Positions 34,974 through 45,290 are shown, numbered from the stretch's first letter. The stretch is DNA of 64,000 nucleotides from an uncultured Bacteroides sp. (GCA_944322285.1 CALUOR010000002.1:62001-126000), one strand, 5' to 3'. The notes: generated from the letters alone by a model not told the origin. Made by a program: numbers and translations.

Positions 34974-37900
34974 TTAAAATGATACGTCAACACCGAAACT
35001 GAATTTCCGCAGAGACGGATAACCGGCACCGCTACTTTCGTCATAAAGTTCGGTCTGGATGCCGTCAGGCAGATGGTCGAAGATAAACAAGTTTTCGCCG
35101 GAGACATAAAGTCTTGCTCTGCTCATGCCCAGTTTGCCGATCCATTTCTTGGGCAGGTTATACCCTAAAGTGATGTTCTTGATGTTCAGGTAAGCACCGT
35201 TATAAACGTTGTGTGTATTCTTTTCGCTGGAAAGTCCGTAGTTGGGACTCATGACGCGCGGGAAATACGCATTCTGGTGATCCGCTGTCCATACGTCTGT
35301 TTGTCCTTCATGGATGGCATAAGTGAAGGTGGAATGATAGGGACGGGACAAGTAAGTGTTTAGATAAAGGTCTCGTTTGCCCACTCCTTGCAGGAAGAAA
35401 GACAGGTCGAAGTTTTGATATTCCACCGAACCATTGACACCGAATTGCAGACGCGGACGCTCATTTCCAATCACTTTCTTGTCTCCGTGGTCATCAATGG
35501 AGTTTGTTCCCCAGTCTACCGTGCCACTCTCATCCAAATCAGCGAAGCGGATGTCACCAGGGATGTGGCTTGTGTTTTTATAGGGAGCGATGCCGTCTTT
35601 TAGGGTGAATTTGTCTGAATAAGAACCAACTATTCCTTCTTCAAAATCGTCTACATTATAGAAACCTACCACTTCATATCCCCATATTTCACCTAACTCT
35701 TTTCCTACGTAGTAGTTATTAATGTTGCCGGACGAAAGCATCACTTTCGTAATGTGGGCACGGCTGTCGAACAAGTTACCTCCAATCGAGTATCTCACCT
35801 TGCCTATCTGGTCTTTCCAGTTCAGGTTCAATTCCCAACCTTTGGTCTCCAAGTCAGAGACATTCTGCAAAGGAGCTTCGGTTCCTAATACAGCGGGAAG
35901 TTCGTTGGCGGCATCCAACATGCCAATGGTGGCGCGCTTATACCATTCGAAAGTTCCCGTCAGGCGGTTGTTGAACAAGCCGAAGTCGAAACCTACGTTG
36001 AGGGTACGCACTTTCTCCCATGTAAATCCACCGCTGACAATGGCAGGCATACCGATGGTTAGGTACGTAAGCCCCGTGCTCGGATCAATCCATTCGGCGT
36101 TATAGGTTGCCATGGTAGGCAGGTAAGGGTAATAGTTGCTGCCCGTATCTTGGTTGCCGATTTCACCGTATGAGGCAAATACTTTCAGACTGCTCAAGGT
36201 AGGAGCCAGATTTTCCATGAATTTCTCCTTGCTGATGTGCCATCCGATGGATCCGGAGGGTACAAACACGTAGCGGTCATCCGGAGCAAAGCGTGAGGAA
36301 CCATCATAACGTGCGGAAAACTCTACGAGATATTTTTCTTGATAGTTATAGTTGATACGCCCGAACGGGCCGGCAACCGCCCATTCGTAATAGCTGTCTT
36401 CTACTGTCATATCACCTGTTGCCGTGCCGAACGAAGGCACATCCTCACTGAGGAGGTCTTGACGTTTTCCGGAGAATTGTTTATAGTCGGCATCCTCATA
36501 GTTCACACCTACCAATGCGGTCAGGTTATGGCCTTTCTTACTGAAGTCATATCTTGCCGTGGCACTGAATGACTGATAGAAGCGGTTTTGGTTGTTACGC
36601 TGGTAGCTGGAAACTGTATTAAATTCAGTGGTTTCCGTACCGGTGGAATTCCAATAACGGTTGATGATGGCTGTATTGTCCACGTATTTATTGGATTTGT
36701 TGACTGTATATTCACCTGCTAGCGTAAACCCTTTAACCGGCTTCCATTCCAGACGGCCGAAGATGCGGAAATCATCGCCTCGATTGATCTGTGGCTTTTC
36801 CGTATTAAGGAACGTTTCCGGTGTCCAATAGGGTATTTCCTCGCCGGTTACGGGATCGGCTTTGGTTCCTTCGAACGCATAAGGAGGTTCTATCACACCG
36901 TTGGCAAACACTTTCCACATGCCTCCCGGAGTCTGCCGCTTGTCGTTCTTATAGAAGATGTTGACGGTGGCTTTCAAGTTGGAGGTGATGTTCATGTTCA
37001 GGTTGGTGTTCAGGTTGTACCGCTTGTAAGAGTCGTGGTCGGTTATCAAGATACCGTCCTGATTCGTATAGCCTAAAGATACACGGTAGCCCAACCGTTC
37101 CGTACCGCCTGAAACAGATACATTATGAATCTGTTCAAAACCTGTGTTGAAAGCCATATCCCAATAATTATAGGAGTCTCTCAACGGATATCGGTTTCCG
37201 TTCTCATCGGTATAGATGCCGTCTGCCGGAAATTGGCTGGGATCTGTTCGGTATTGCTCCAAAAGGTCTACCCATTTGTCAATGTCGGCAATGGTGCCGT
37301 TATTTCTCACTTCCCATGATTGGAAGGTTTTGGCAGTGTCATAGGTGTTCAGTTTCTTGGGCAGATTCGATGCGTTGGTGAAGGCGAAGTTCGCACTGTA
37401 AGAAACCTTTGTCTTCTCGTTTCTCTCTCCTTGCTTGGTCGTAATCAGGATAACGCCGAATGCGCCACGTGCACCGTAGATGGCCGAAGCGGATGCGTCT
37501 TTCAGTACGGAGATGCTTTCGATATCCTTCGGGTTAATGTCATCAATGGATTCCACTTCCGCATTGTCCACCAAGATAAGCGGTCCGCCACCATTGATGG
37601 ACGTATATCCTCGGATGTTCAACTCAGAGCTCTGTCCAGGACGACCGGTGTTGGTAATGACCTGCAAGCCGGGTGCCGTACCTGTCAACGCCTGCGCCGT
37701 GCTGGCGATAGGGCGATCGCCCAATGCATCTTCCATTTTGACGGAAGCTACGGAGCCTGTCAGGTTAGCTTTCTTTTGTGTGCCATACCCCACCACTACG
37801 ACTTCACCCAATATCTGTGCATCTTCTTCCAGCCGTATTGTCAGCTTCTCATTATTCTTCACTTTCACCTCTTTAGGAAGATAGCCAACAAAGGTAACAG

Positions 37901-38219
37901 CCAATACATCTCCTGGAGCAGCTGCTACGCTGAACCGTCCGTCAAGGTCTGTGATGCTGCCGGTGTTTTTACCTTTCACAAGAACATTGGCGCCGATGAT
38001 AGGCTCTCCGTTCGCATCCACCACACGTCCCGTGATGTTTTCCTTTTGTGTTACATGGGTTATGCCGGGTACATTTGGTACACTCGAAACATCTCCCGCA
38101 TCATAGTTGTTCACGGCATTTAAACCGGAGCAACATACCAAGCCTACATTAAAGAACATAGCTTTAAGTAGAAGCCTGTTGTTTTGATTGAGCAATGATT
38201 TTGAATTCATACGCTTCAT
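34974..38219 (-). CDS. SusC-like TonB-dependent outer-membrane receptor
   Basis: This is the full-length oligosaccharide importer, 1081 residues. The order is a signal region (NRLLLKAMFFNVGLVCCSG), a carboxypeptidase regulatory-like domain (ITGRVVDANGEPIIGANVLV, about residues 60-140), the SusC motif GEVVVVGYGTQKKANLTGSV, a plug (ELNIRGYTSINGGGPLILVD, ISVLKDASASAIYGARGAFG) and a barrel ending LRKFSFGVDVSF. ATGs encoding Met1 (38219) and Met4 (38210) are both possible starts. Upstream lies a 548-bp gap with no clear promoter. The neighbouring sulfatase on the same strand and the divergent hybrid sensor suggest one shared PUL. Confidence 0.97.
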   Translation of the reverse strand: MKRMNSKSLLNQNNRLLLKAMFFNVGLVCCSGLNAVNNYDAGDVSSVPNVPGITHVTQKENITGRVVDANGEPIIGANVLVKGKNTGSITDLDGRFSVAAAPGDVLAVTFVGYLPKEVKVKNNEKLTIRLEEDAQILGEVVVVGYGTQKKANLTGSVASVKMEDALGDRPIASTAQALTGTAPGLQVITNTGRPGQSSELNIRGYTSINGGGPLILVDNAEVESIDDINPKDIESISVLKDASASAIYGARGAFGVILITTKQGERNEKTKVSYSANFAFTNASNLPKKLNTYDTAKTFQSWEVRNNGTIADIDKWVDLLEQYRTDPSQFPADGIYTDENGNRYPLRDSYNYWDMAFNTGFEQIHNVSVSGGTERLGYRVSLGYTNQDGILITDHDSYKRYNLNTNLNMNITSNLKATVNIFYKNDKRQTPGGMWKVFANGVIEPPYAFEGTKADPVTGEEIPYWTPETFLNTEKPQINRGDDFRIFGRLEWKPVKGFTLAGEYTVNKSNKYVDNTAIINRYWNSTGTETTEFNTVSSYQRNNQNRFYQSFSATARYDFSKKGHNLTALVGVNYEDADYKQFSGKRQDLLSEDVPSFGTATGDMTVEDSYYEWAVAGPFGRINYNYQEKYLVEFSARYDGSSRFAPDDRYVFVPSGSIGWHISKEKFMENLAPTLSSLKVFASYGEIGNQDTGSNYYPYLPTMATYNAEWIDPSTGLTYLTIGMPAIVSGGFTWEKVRTLNVGFDFGLFNNRLTGTFEWYKRATIGMLDAANELPAVLGTEAPLQNVSDLETKGWELNLNWKDQIGKVRYSIGGNLFDSRAHITKVMLSSGNINNYYVGKELGEIWGYEVVGFYNVDDFEEGIVGSYSDKFTLKDGIAPYKNTSHIPGDIRFADLDESGTVDWGTNSIDDHGDKKVIGNERPRLQFGVNGSVEYQNFDLSFFLQGVGKRDLYLNTYLSRPYHSTFTYAIHEGQTDVWTADHQNAYFPRVMSPNYGLSSEKNTHNVYNGAYLNIKNITLGYNLPKKWIGKLGMSRARLYVSGENLFIFDHLPDGIQTELYDESSGAGYPSLRKFSFGVDVSF

Positions 38220-38767
38220 AGCATTAAAAATTAATATTCGTTTTGAAAAAAAACTTTTTCTGTTTGCAAATGTCTTTTAAATCTCTGTAACCGATTGTTT
38301 TATTTGTGCATGAGAATGTTCTGTTCATGGCAATGGGACATATAGAATATAATTGGGACAAATTGGCTAAAGGATTTTCTTAGATAAGTGTGTAAGATTA
38401 AATATGCGCGGGCGATAAACGGAGAAACTCTCGTTGTTTGTGTAATATTTTTAATGAATGATTTCTATTGGCTCCTATTGAAAAAAGACCAGGCATTAGA
38501 CATTTGTAAAAGAATTAAACTGCTTATAATTAGGTATATACAGCACTGCTTATATAGCAGATTTTGGAAAGTCAGAATTAAACTTATAGTCCTGCCTAGT
38601 CCCGCTTAAGTAGGACTGCAGTCCTAGTAGTACAGGACAGGGCAGGACTATACGCTAAAGGGGAGGCGTAAACTATTTTACTAATCCGTTATTTTTCGTG
38701 TCATAGGCTTCAAATACTCAAACTACAGCATAGACTTATATACGGTTTGCAAAATTTTTAGCCTGAA
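38220..38767. other. Gap between susC and the sulfatase gene
   Basis: No credible coding region is seen. The part next to susC is A/T-rich and should hold its promoter on the minus strand, but no clear CAAAnnTA (reverse of TAnnTTTG) was found. The rest contains the palindrome array at 38585-38652. Confidence 0.6.
38585..38652. repeat. Palindrome array with TAGGACTGCAGTCCTA core
   Basis: A perfect 16-base palindrome TAGGACTGCAGTCCTA occupies 38611-38626. Outer arms TATAGTCCTGCC (38585-38596) and GGCAGGACTATA (38641-38652) are perfectly complementary. Flanking 16-bp segments at 38589 and 38633 fit the 22-bp phase but are degenerate. The core AGGACTGCAGTCCT also occurs in the array at 56535-56616. 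Confidence 0.75.
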
Positions 38768-40321
38768 TTATCTCATCACACACCCTTTCTTCGTTTCCTG
38801 TTTTAGTATCTCTTGCAGTTCTTTCAGTTTATCCGGACATTGGGAAGCCAAGTTTTTCCGTTCTCCCAAGTCTTCTCGCAGATTGTACAGTTGTTCTTCG
38901 GTGGAGTTGCCTGTTTCGGTGCGGGTAATGGCATAGTAAGGAGTGTATTTGCAGGGCGTGATGTATTTCCATTCTCCGTCTGAAACGGAAAGTGTCTGTG
39001 CCGCCTCTATTACATAATCGCGTCCTTTGGCGTCTTTCCCTAAGAAGGCGTCCAAGTAATTTTGGCTGTCTATGCCGAGGTTTTCACTCTGCTCGCCACC
39101 TGTCAGCCCGGCCATGGAAGCCACGAGGTCGATGTGTGATACCAATGCATGAGATACACCCGGTTCAATCATTTCTGGCCAGCAGACAATGAACGGCACA
39201 CGTGTGCCTGCCTCGAATATACTGTACTTGCCGCCCCGCAAGTCACCCCACGGGCAATGGTCGCCCAGCAGCTCTACTGCCTGGTCCAGATAACCATCGT
39301 TCACCACCGGACCATTGTCGCTGGTTAGTATAATAAGTGTATGGTCGGCTATGCCTTCTTCTTTTAGTGTCCGGACAATCTCGCCAACCGTCCAGTCGAA
39401 TTGCAGAATGGCGTCTCCGCGGTATCCCATTCCGCTTTTGCCTTGGAAGCGGGGATGCGGATAGCGGGGCACATGAATGTCATTCGTACCTACGTAGAGG
39501 AAGAAAGCACTATCTTTGTGCGCTTTGATGTAGTCTGTAGCTTTCGTAGCAATCGTGTCAGCGATGTTTTCGTCTTTCCATAACGCCTTTCCGCCTCCCT
39601 TCATGTAGCCGATGCGGGAGATGCCGTTTACAATAGCCTGGTTGTGTCCGTGATTGGGATAAGGCTTCAGCTTGGTCAGCAGTTCCGGATGGTCTTTTCC
39701 GAGCGGCTCACCGGGGAAGGGGGTCTTGTAGCTGACATAGATGGGAGCATCCGCATCGTAGTTGGCCACTCGCTGATTCTCGATCCATACGCAAGGAACA
39801 CGGTCACCGGTGGCAGCCATCAGGTAGGAGTAGTCGAAGCCCAAGTCTTGCGGACCCGGTGTGATGATGCCGTTCCAATCCTGCGAGCCCGTTTTGTCGC
39901 CCAATCCCAAATGCCACTTGCCGATAGCACCGGTGGCGTATCCGGCTGATTTGAACACATCGGCAAGGGTGGTCTGCTCCGGACGGATGACCATACCTGC
40001 ATTTCCTGCGGCAATTCCGGTGTCATTCCTACGCCAACTGTATTGGCCTGTAAAAAGTGAATAACGAGACGGGGTACTGGTAGCGGCTACGGAATGCGCA
40101 TCGGTGAAACGTAGGCCGGAGGAGGCCAGGCTATCCACGTGTGGAGTGGAAACGCGGGTTGCCCCGTAACAACTTAAATCACCATAGCCCAAGTCATCGG
40201 CCACAATTAAAATCACATTGGGTTGAGGTTGTTCTTCCGTTCCGGCCTTATCGGCGTTGGCGCAACCTCCCGCTAGGAACAGACTGCCTAAGGAGCATCC
40301 GAATAATAAGTTTGTTTTCAT
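38768..40321 (-). CDS. S1-family sulfatase lipoprotein, serine type
   Basis: This is a predicted formylglycine-dependent sulfatase removing sulfate from a glycan. The lipobox is LAGGC (Cys20). The metal-binding Asp pair is in VADDLGYGDLS (Asp42, Asp43). The activation motif STPSRYSLFTG starts at Ser82, so maturation needs an anaerobic-type radical SAM enzyme (anSME), not encoded in this window. Later motifs TSDNGP, GAIGKWHLG and the C-terminal EEQLYNLREDLGERKNLA are typical. It is 517 residues long. It lies on the same strand as susC-susD, upstream of them, and diverges from the hybrid sensor at 40907. The sulfated sugar cannot be assigned from motifs alone. Confidence 0.94.
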   Translation of the reverse strand: MKTNLLFGCSLGSLFLAGGCANADKAGTEEQPQPNVILIVADDLGYGDLSCYGATRVSTPHVDSLASSGLRFTDAHSVAATSTPSRYSLFTGQYSWRRNDTGIAAGNAGMVIRPEQTTLADVFKSAGYATGAIGKWHLGLGDKTGSQDWNGIITPGPQDLGFDYSYLMAATGDRVPCVWIENQRVANYDADAPIYVSYKTPFPGEPLGKDHPELLTKLKPYPNHGHNQAIVNGISRIGYMKGGGKALWKDENIADTIATKATDYIKAHKDSAFFLYVGTNDIHVPRYPHPRFQGKSGMGYRGDAILQFDWTVGEIVRTLKEEGIADHTLIILTSDNGPVVNDGYLDQAVELLGDHCPWGDLRGGKYSIFEAGTRVPFIVCWPEMIEPGVSHALVSHIDLVASMAGLTGGEQSENLGIDSQNYLDAFLGKDAKGRDYVIEAAQTLSVSDGEWKYITPCKYTPYYAITRTETGNSTEEQLYNLREDLGERKNLASQCPDKLKELQEILKQETKKGCVMR

Positions 40322-40631
40322 TGTATAATTCTATTAAGTTATTGATTACAGTGCCCAAAGTACGTCCGTTTTCTTGAGATTTCTTTTGCTTATTGTCTCT
40401 TTTTGTTTGCTATCCGTTTGATTATGTCATATATATATGATTATGGTGTAAGTTGAATCAGATTAGTTACTTCATATATAAGTTGAAATATGATTTTTAT
40501 TTTACATGAACGGTTAACGTTTATTGGCTTCTGATAGGTTCCTTTGTTAACGAGTGTATAGAAATTCTTCCGTAAGTCTCTTAATTGTTGTTTATATTTA
40601 TGGATTGTGTTGATTTATAACATGTTATGCT

Positions 40632-40742
40632 TCGCAAAAATAGTGCACTATTTCCGTTCAATCAGCGCAGTGTTTACCCCCAAAACACTGCGCTGATTGA
40701 ACGGAAACAGTTAACTGTTTGAGCGGAAATAGTGCGGTGATT
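40632..40742. repeat. Array of five 22-bp-phased 16-bp palindromes
   Basis: Read on the minus strand, five 16-mers follow in order: AATCACCGCACTATTT, AAACAGTTAACTGTTT, AATCAGCGCAGTGTTT, AAACACTGCGCTGATT and AAATAGTGCACTATTT, with centre spacings 22, 22, 23 and 22 bp. The second and fifth are perfect palindromes. The third and fourth are exact reverse complements of each other, creating a 25-bp perfect inverted repeat (40651-40675 with 40683-40707). It lies in the divergent gap between the sulfatase and sensor genes. Confidence 0.9.
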
Positions 40743-40846
40743 GAGAAGCAATTCCACACTCCATTTTCTGATATAGAAAAGTTTTGATAAAAGGATACTG
40801 ACGATGGAAAAGGAGCGTTTCGAGAATTTGTTTTTTATTGGCAATC

Positions 40847-40879
40847 TGTGACTATATGACAGATTTTTATTTATATTTG
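40847..40879 (+). promoter_or_regulatory. Candidate promoter of the second hybrid sensor
   Basis: TATATTTG (40872-40879) matches the -7 consensus. TGTG (40847-40850), one mismatch from TTTG, lies 21 bp upstream. A start near 40886 gives a leader of about 21 nt before the ATG at 40907. The rest of the 40322-40906 gap is A/T-rich with no gene. Confidence 0.6.
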
Positions 40880-40906
40880 CGCGGTTTTAGCAATTTAATG
40901 ATTACC

Positions 40907-43900
40907 ATGAAAATACTTTTTGTTTTCTTTTTTACTATATTATTACTCCCGCAGACCCTATGGAGTTCTGAAGGGTTTCAGCAACTGACTATTAATGAAG
41001 GTTTGGCGCATAGTGACGCGAATTGTCTAGTGCAAGATAGTTTGGGTATGATTTGGATTGGTACGAACGCCGGTTTGCAAAGCTATGACGGCTACGGATT
41101 GCAGACATTCGATTATTATCCCGAAGGCAACCGTTTTTTTCAGTCCCACAACCGGATTCACTCTATGGCTCGCACGGGAAACCGATTGTGGTTGGGAACC
41201 GGGAGCGGACTGATCTGCTTCAACCTGAATACCCACCGCTATACCACTTATTATTGGAAAGACGCGGCGGATCAAGCACTCTCCACCTATCAGAATCTGT
41301 TTCTATATGCTTCCTCTGAAAAACATTTATGGGTAAAAACACGGGAAGGCTTGAAGGTATTCCGTTTAAAAGGAGATACACTCTCACCCATCAAATGGAC
41401 GGATCCTGGTTTGTCTGCCCGACTGAATGACATTTTGGGTGTACGATTCTTGGAAAATACCGTTTGGGCGGTAACTGACAAACAACTGTTTTGGCTGGAA
41501 ATATCGGGAAACGAAGTGGAGGTGAAACACAGCTATGAGTTAGAAGAACTGATTCGGGAGAACGAGGTTATTTGTGATATTTATTGTGGGGGAAAATTCC
41601 TTTTCATACGCACGTCCAAAGGTTGTTACCGTTTTCCAATAGCGGAGAATAAACTTCTTACGACAGCTTCCGGCTATGTCTGTTTTCATGACTTGGACCA
41701 TCGAATTCCATTGAACAGCCGGGGACGTTTTGTCGTTACTGAAGAGGGAACTTTGTGGTGCGCTTATCAGGAAGGTGTGTTCAAAGTGGAATATGCGTTT
41801 TCTGAAATGCCTGTGTTGCACGAGTACTTACGCAACACCCGGGATGAGAAACGGTCGGCGCAGAAAATCAAAGATTTCCTCATCGACCGTTTTGATAACC
41901 TTTGGATAGCCACAAACAGTTGGGGTGTCTATTACTGCACTTTGTCCGAACCGCTTTTTAAGAACCTTTCGCATGACGATTTTGAGCCGATGGGGTTTAC
42001 ACAAAATGAGGTCGTTTCCATCACAAGTCGGGATGATGGAATGGTTTATCTGATTGTGGAATATGCCAATTTGCTGAGTTACGACATGCGCACGGAACAG
42101 CTTCGGCATATAGATCTTCCTGCCGACCTATTCCAAAACCTGTATTTGCAATGCGTCCGGATGAGTCGCAACCAACGCCATCTGTACATCGGAACCAATC
42201 GGGGAACTTTTATATTTGACACAAGCAACCAAGCTACTTGGAAATTGCAACCAGCCAATTCATCCGATGCAGACAAAATCAATACCAGTATAGCCGATCT
42301 TCAGGAAGACAGCGAAGGAAGGCTTTGGATTGGAACGTGGGGGAAAGGTTTGTTTTGCGTGGAACATCCGTTGGAAACTCCAGTTTTGTCGCTCCGCTTG
42401 GGCCAAAATACTTATCCCGCCTTGGTGTCCAACTCCGTCACTTCACTGTTCCTGCATGAAGAAAATATTTTTATCTGTACCATCAACGGTCTGAACCGAT
42501 TGTCTCTGACTAAAGACGGGAAAATAAATCGTCTGTCACATTATCAGGTAGACCCGCAGCTGGGAAACGCTTCCTTGTCGTCCAACTACTTGGCAGGCAT
42601 GGATTACCTCAATGATTCGGTCTACTGGTTAGGAACTATCGGAGGCGGTGTGAACCGGATAGTCCTTCATTCAGAACAAGATAACGACTACACTGCCACC
42701 TGTTATACCCGTTCGGACGGTTTGTCGAGCAATGATTGTGAAATTGTCATGACGGACAATACAGGAAATGTGTGGATAGGCAGCAACGGGATAGACTTGT
42801 TGAATAGGAACAAAAAACAGACGTTCACTTATGATTATGCTGACGGACTACAGAAAAACGCTTTCAAAATAAACAGTTCTCATAAAAGGGAAGAAGACGG
42901 CACATTCTTCATGGGCGGATTGTATGGGCTTAGCTATTTCCGTCCGGAAGCCTTCGTGCAGGAAGAGAAGAAATATTCGCTGGCCTTTACCCATCTGTAC
43001 ATAAATAACCGGCTTGTCATTCCCGGCGAACCGGATGACGGGCGTATTGTGCTGGACGAGATTTTAGAGAGAACTTCCCGGCTGACCCTCAATTACCAGC
43101 AGAATAACTTTACGATTTCCTTTGCCGCATTGGGCTATAAACTTTCGGATCAACTGATGTATCGCTATCGGTTGAACGACAAGGAGGAATGGCATGTGCT
43201 ACGATCCCGGGAGAACCGGGCTTCCTTCTCCCATCTGCCTTATGGATCCTATAAACTGGAATTGCAACTTTCTACGGACATGGGACACTCTTGGCAGACA
43301 CCCGCCAAACAACTCTCTATTCGGATTTTGCCTCCTTGGTGGCTTTCTACAGGCGCCAAACTCTCTTATGTACTCTTGTTCCTGCTCTTAGCGGGTATGG
43401 CTCTCCGCCAATACACAAAGGAACAGAAACTGAAACGGGAGAATGAGATTCAGAAAATTTTGATTGAGCAGGATGAAGAGAAGTATCAGGCTAAAATGCG
43501 CTTCTTCATGAATGCCTCGCATGAACTGAAAACACCGCTTACGTTAGTGCTTTTGGCCGTAGAAAAACTGATAGGGAAAGAAAAAACGAACAAGGAACTG
43601 CATACCATATTATATAATATAAAAAGGATGCTGGCTCTGATTGCGGAATTGGTGGACATCCGCAAACAGGACTTGGGTATCTCATCGCTGAACTTGAGTT
43701 GGGTGAATCTATCAGAATTACTTCAACGTTTCTTTGCGGACATGAACGCTTGGGCAGAAAACAAACACATCACGATGACCTGCCGGACGGACGAAATCGC
43801 CTTGACAATGGACGGTGACCAAGACAAATTGGGCAAGATGATACTGAACCTGATTTCCAACGCCATCAAATACACCGATGAAGGCGGAAGTATAGAAATT

Positions 43901-45190
43901 GTATGCAAGAGAGGTTCGGCACAGGATATAACGCCTTATTATTCAGCTTCGTACACGGAAGGCGAACTTCCCGCAGATAGTTCACCACTGTGTATCATAA
44001 AAGTGAAAGATACGGGCGTGGGCATTTCACCCGAATCCATCCGGTTGATTTATGAACGCTTCTTCCAAGTGGATGGGAAGACGCAATCGCATTTAGGCTC
44101 CGGTATCGGTTTGGCCATCGTGAAGAATGTGGTGCTACAGCATAAGGGAATGATTGTGGTGAGCAGCGAGCGCAATGAAGGTACCGAGTTTATAGTGGCA
44201 TTACCCATGTACAAAACATGCAAACAACAGGAAATAGATCCGCAAGCAGAAATCAATTTGACGGACTTCATACAAGAACAATACAATGAATTCGACTTAT
44301 CAACAGCGGACCGGAGCAAGTCCGCGGAAGAGTTTGACACATCGACCGATAATCCGGACTTACCCACATTGCTAATCGTGGAAGACAACAGGGAGTTGCA
44401 GATGGTCCTAAAAGAACAGCTTTCCGCAAGCTACAACGTGCACATCGCCGAAAACGGACGTGTAGGTTTGGAAATGTGTCAGACGCTCTTCCCGGACGTG
44501 ATCGTGAGTGACGTAATGATGCCCGAAATGGACGGAATGGAAATGTGCAGACAAATCAAGAATAACCTGAGTTTAGCTACCATCCCACTTGTTATGCTGA
44601 CGGCGAAAGACAGTGTGGAAAGCCAAATAGAAGGATATGAGTCCGGAGCGGATCTTTACATCGCCAAGCCTTTCTCTATGAAGCTGCTGGAGGTGAGTCT
44701 CCGCCGTTTGATTGCGCAACGTGAATTATGGCTGAAAAAAAGCGGTAACGAAAAAGTCAAAGAGAATGTGGAAGATAGCCTTCTACCTCAATCTGAGGAA
44801 ACAGAAAGCCAGGAGGAAGCGGAAGAGATGACTGCCGAACAACGTACAATGATCGAGCGGCTGAAGAAAATCATCGAAGAGCACATGGATGACCCGGATT
44901 TATCACCGGACTTTTTGGCAAAAGAGTTAGGTATCAGCCGAACCAAGCTTTATAGGAACATGAAACGGATTGACGGCTATTCGTTGGCGGATTACCTGCG
45001 GAATGTTCGTTTGGAAAAAGCCGCTGAACTTTTACGGCATTCCGAAATGAACATACAGGAGGTGATGTTCGAAGTAGGCTTCATCAACAGCTCTCACTTC
45101 ACCAAAATATTTAAATTGAAGTACGGAGTGACTCCTACGGACTACAAACGGGGAAGTAGGGACGGAGAGCAAAGGAATGGGGATGGGTAA
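40907..45190 (+). CDS. Hybrid two-component system sensor/regulator (HTCS) of the second PUL
   Basis: This is a second one-protein glycan sensor and transcription activator. From the ATG at 40907 (MKILFVFFFTILLLPQ, signal anchor) the order is two propellers with LWIGT-like blades (MIWIGTNAGLQSYDG, LWIGTWGKGLF, VWIGSNGIDLL), a Y_Y_Y domain and a membrane helix (about 813-832). Then come HisKA with His872 (ASHELKTPLT), HATPase (VKDTGVGIS, GSGIGLAI), a receiver with Asp1202 (VSDVMMPEMDG) and a C-terminal AraC domain (FLAKELGISRTKLYRNMK). It has 1427 residues. Upstream in-frame ATGs would put charged residues before the signal anchor and overlap the promoter. It precedes the enzyme operon by 100 bp and faces the divergent sulfatase/SusCD genes. 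Confidence 0.95.
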   Translation: MKILFVFFFTILLLPQTLWSSEGFQQLTINEGLAHSDANCLVQDSLGMIWIGTNAGLQSYDGYGLQTFDYYPEGNRFFQSHNRIHSMARTGNRLWLGTGSGLICFNLNTHRYTTYYWKDAADQALSTYQNLFLYASSEKHLWVKTREGLKVFRLKGDTLSPIKWTDPGLSARLNDILGVRFLENTVWAVTDKQLFWLEISGNEVEVKHSYELEELIRENEVICDIYCGGKFLFIRTSKGCYRFPIAENKLLTTASGYVCFHDLDHRIPLNSRGRFVVTEEGTLWCAYQEGVFKVEYAFSEMPVLHEYLRNTRDEKRSAQKIKDFLIDRFDNLWIATNSWGVYYCTLSEPLFKNLSHDDFEPMGFTQNEVVSITSRDDGMVYLIVEYANLLSYDMRTEQLRHIDLPADLFQNLYLQCVRMSRNQRHLYIGTNRGTFIFDTSNQATWKLQPANSSDADKINTSIADLQEDSEGRLWIGTWGKGLFCVEHPLETPVLSLRLGQNTYPALVSNSVTSLFLHEENIFICTINGLNRLSLTKDGKINRLSHYQVDPQLGNASLSSNYLAGMDYLNDSVYWLGTIGGGVNRIVLHSEQDNDYTATCYTRSDGLSSNDCEIVMTDNTGNVWIGSNGIDLLNRNKKQTFTYDYADGLQKNAFKINSSHKREEDGTFFMGGLYGLSYFRPEAFVQEEKKYSLAFTHLYINNRLVIPGEPDDGRIVLDEILERTSRLTLNYQQNNFTISFAALGYKLSDQLMYRYRLNDKEEWHVLRSRENRASFSHLPYGSYKLELQLSTDMGHSWQTPAKQLSIRILPPWWLSTGAKLSYVLLFLLLAGMALRQYTKEQKLKRENEIQKILIEQDEEKYQAKMRFFMNASHELKTPLTLVLLAVEKLIGKEKTNKELHTILYNIKRMLALIAELVDIRKQDLGISSLNLSWVNLSELLQRFFADMNAWAENKHITMTCRTDEIALTMDGDQDKLGKMILNLISNAIKYTDEGGSIEIVCKRGSAQDITPYYSASYTEGELPADSSPLCIIKVKDTGVGISPESIRLIYERFFQVDGKTQSHLGSGIGLAIVKNVVLQHKGMIVVSSERNEGTEFIVALPMYKTCKQQEIDPQAEINLTDFIQEQYNEFDLSTADRSKSAEEFDTSTDNPDLPTLLIVEDNRELQMVLKEQLSASYNVHIAENGRVGLEMCQTLFPDVIVSDVMMPEMDGMEMCRQIKNNLSLATIPLVMLTAKDSVESQIEGYESGADLYIAKPFSMKLLEVSLRRLIAQRELWLKKSGNEKVKENVEDSLLPQSEETESQEEAEEMTAEQRTMIERLKKIIEEHMDDPDLSPDFLAKELGISRTKLYRNMKRIDGYSLADYLRNVRLEKAAELLRHSEMNIQEVMFEVGFINSSHFTKIFKLKYGVTPTDYKRGSRDGEQRNGDG

Positions 45191-45215
45191 CAAAGTCCAT
45201 ACGTCCCTTCCTGTC

Positions 45216-45223
45216 TACCTTTG
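45216..45223 (+). promoter_or_regulatory. Candidate -7 box (TACCTTTG) of the GH2-led operon
   Basis: TACCTTTG matches TAnnTTTG 67 bp before the GH2 start. No -33 box with proper spacing is visible, as expected for an activator-dependent PUL promoter. Confidence 0.5.
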
Positions 45224-45290
45224 CGCCATTATATCACATGAACAGAAAGAAATCATCCGCTACTAACATAAAACAAACTTAGAGGACTAT

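Noticed and set aside
38388-38609. 73-codon open frame in the susC-sulfatase gap
   Set aside because: A/T-rich sequence without protein-like features, overlapping the palindrome array.
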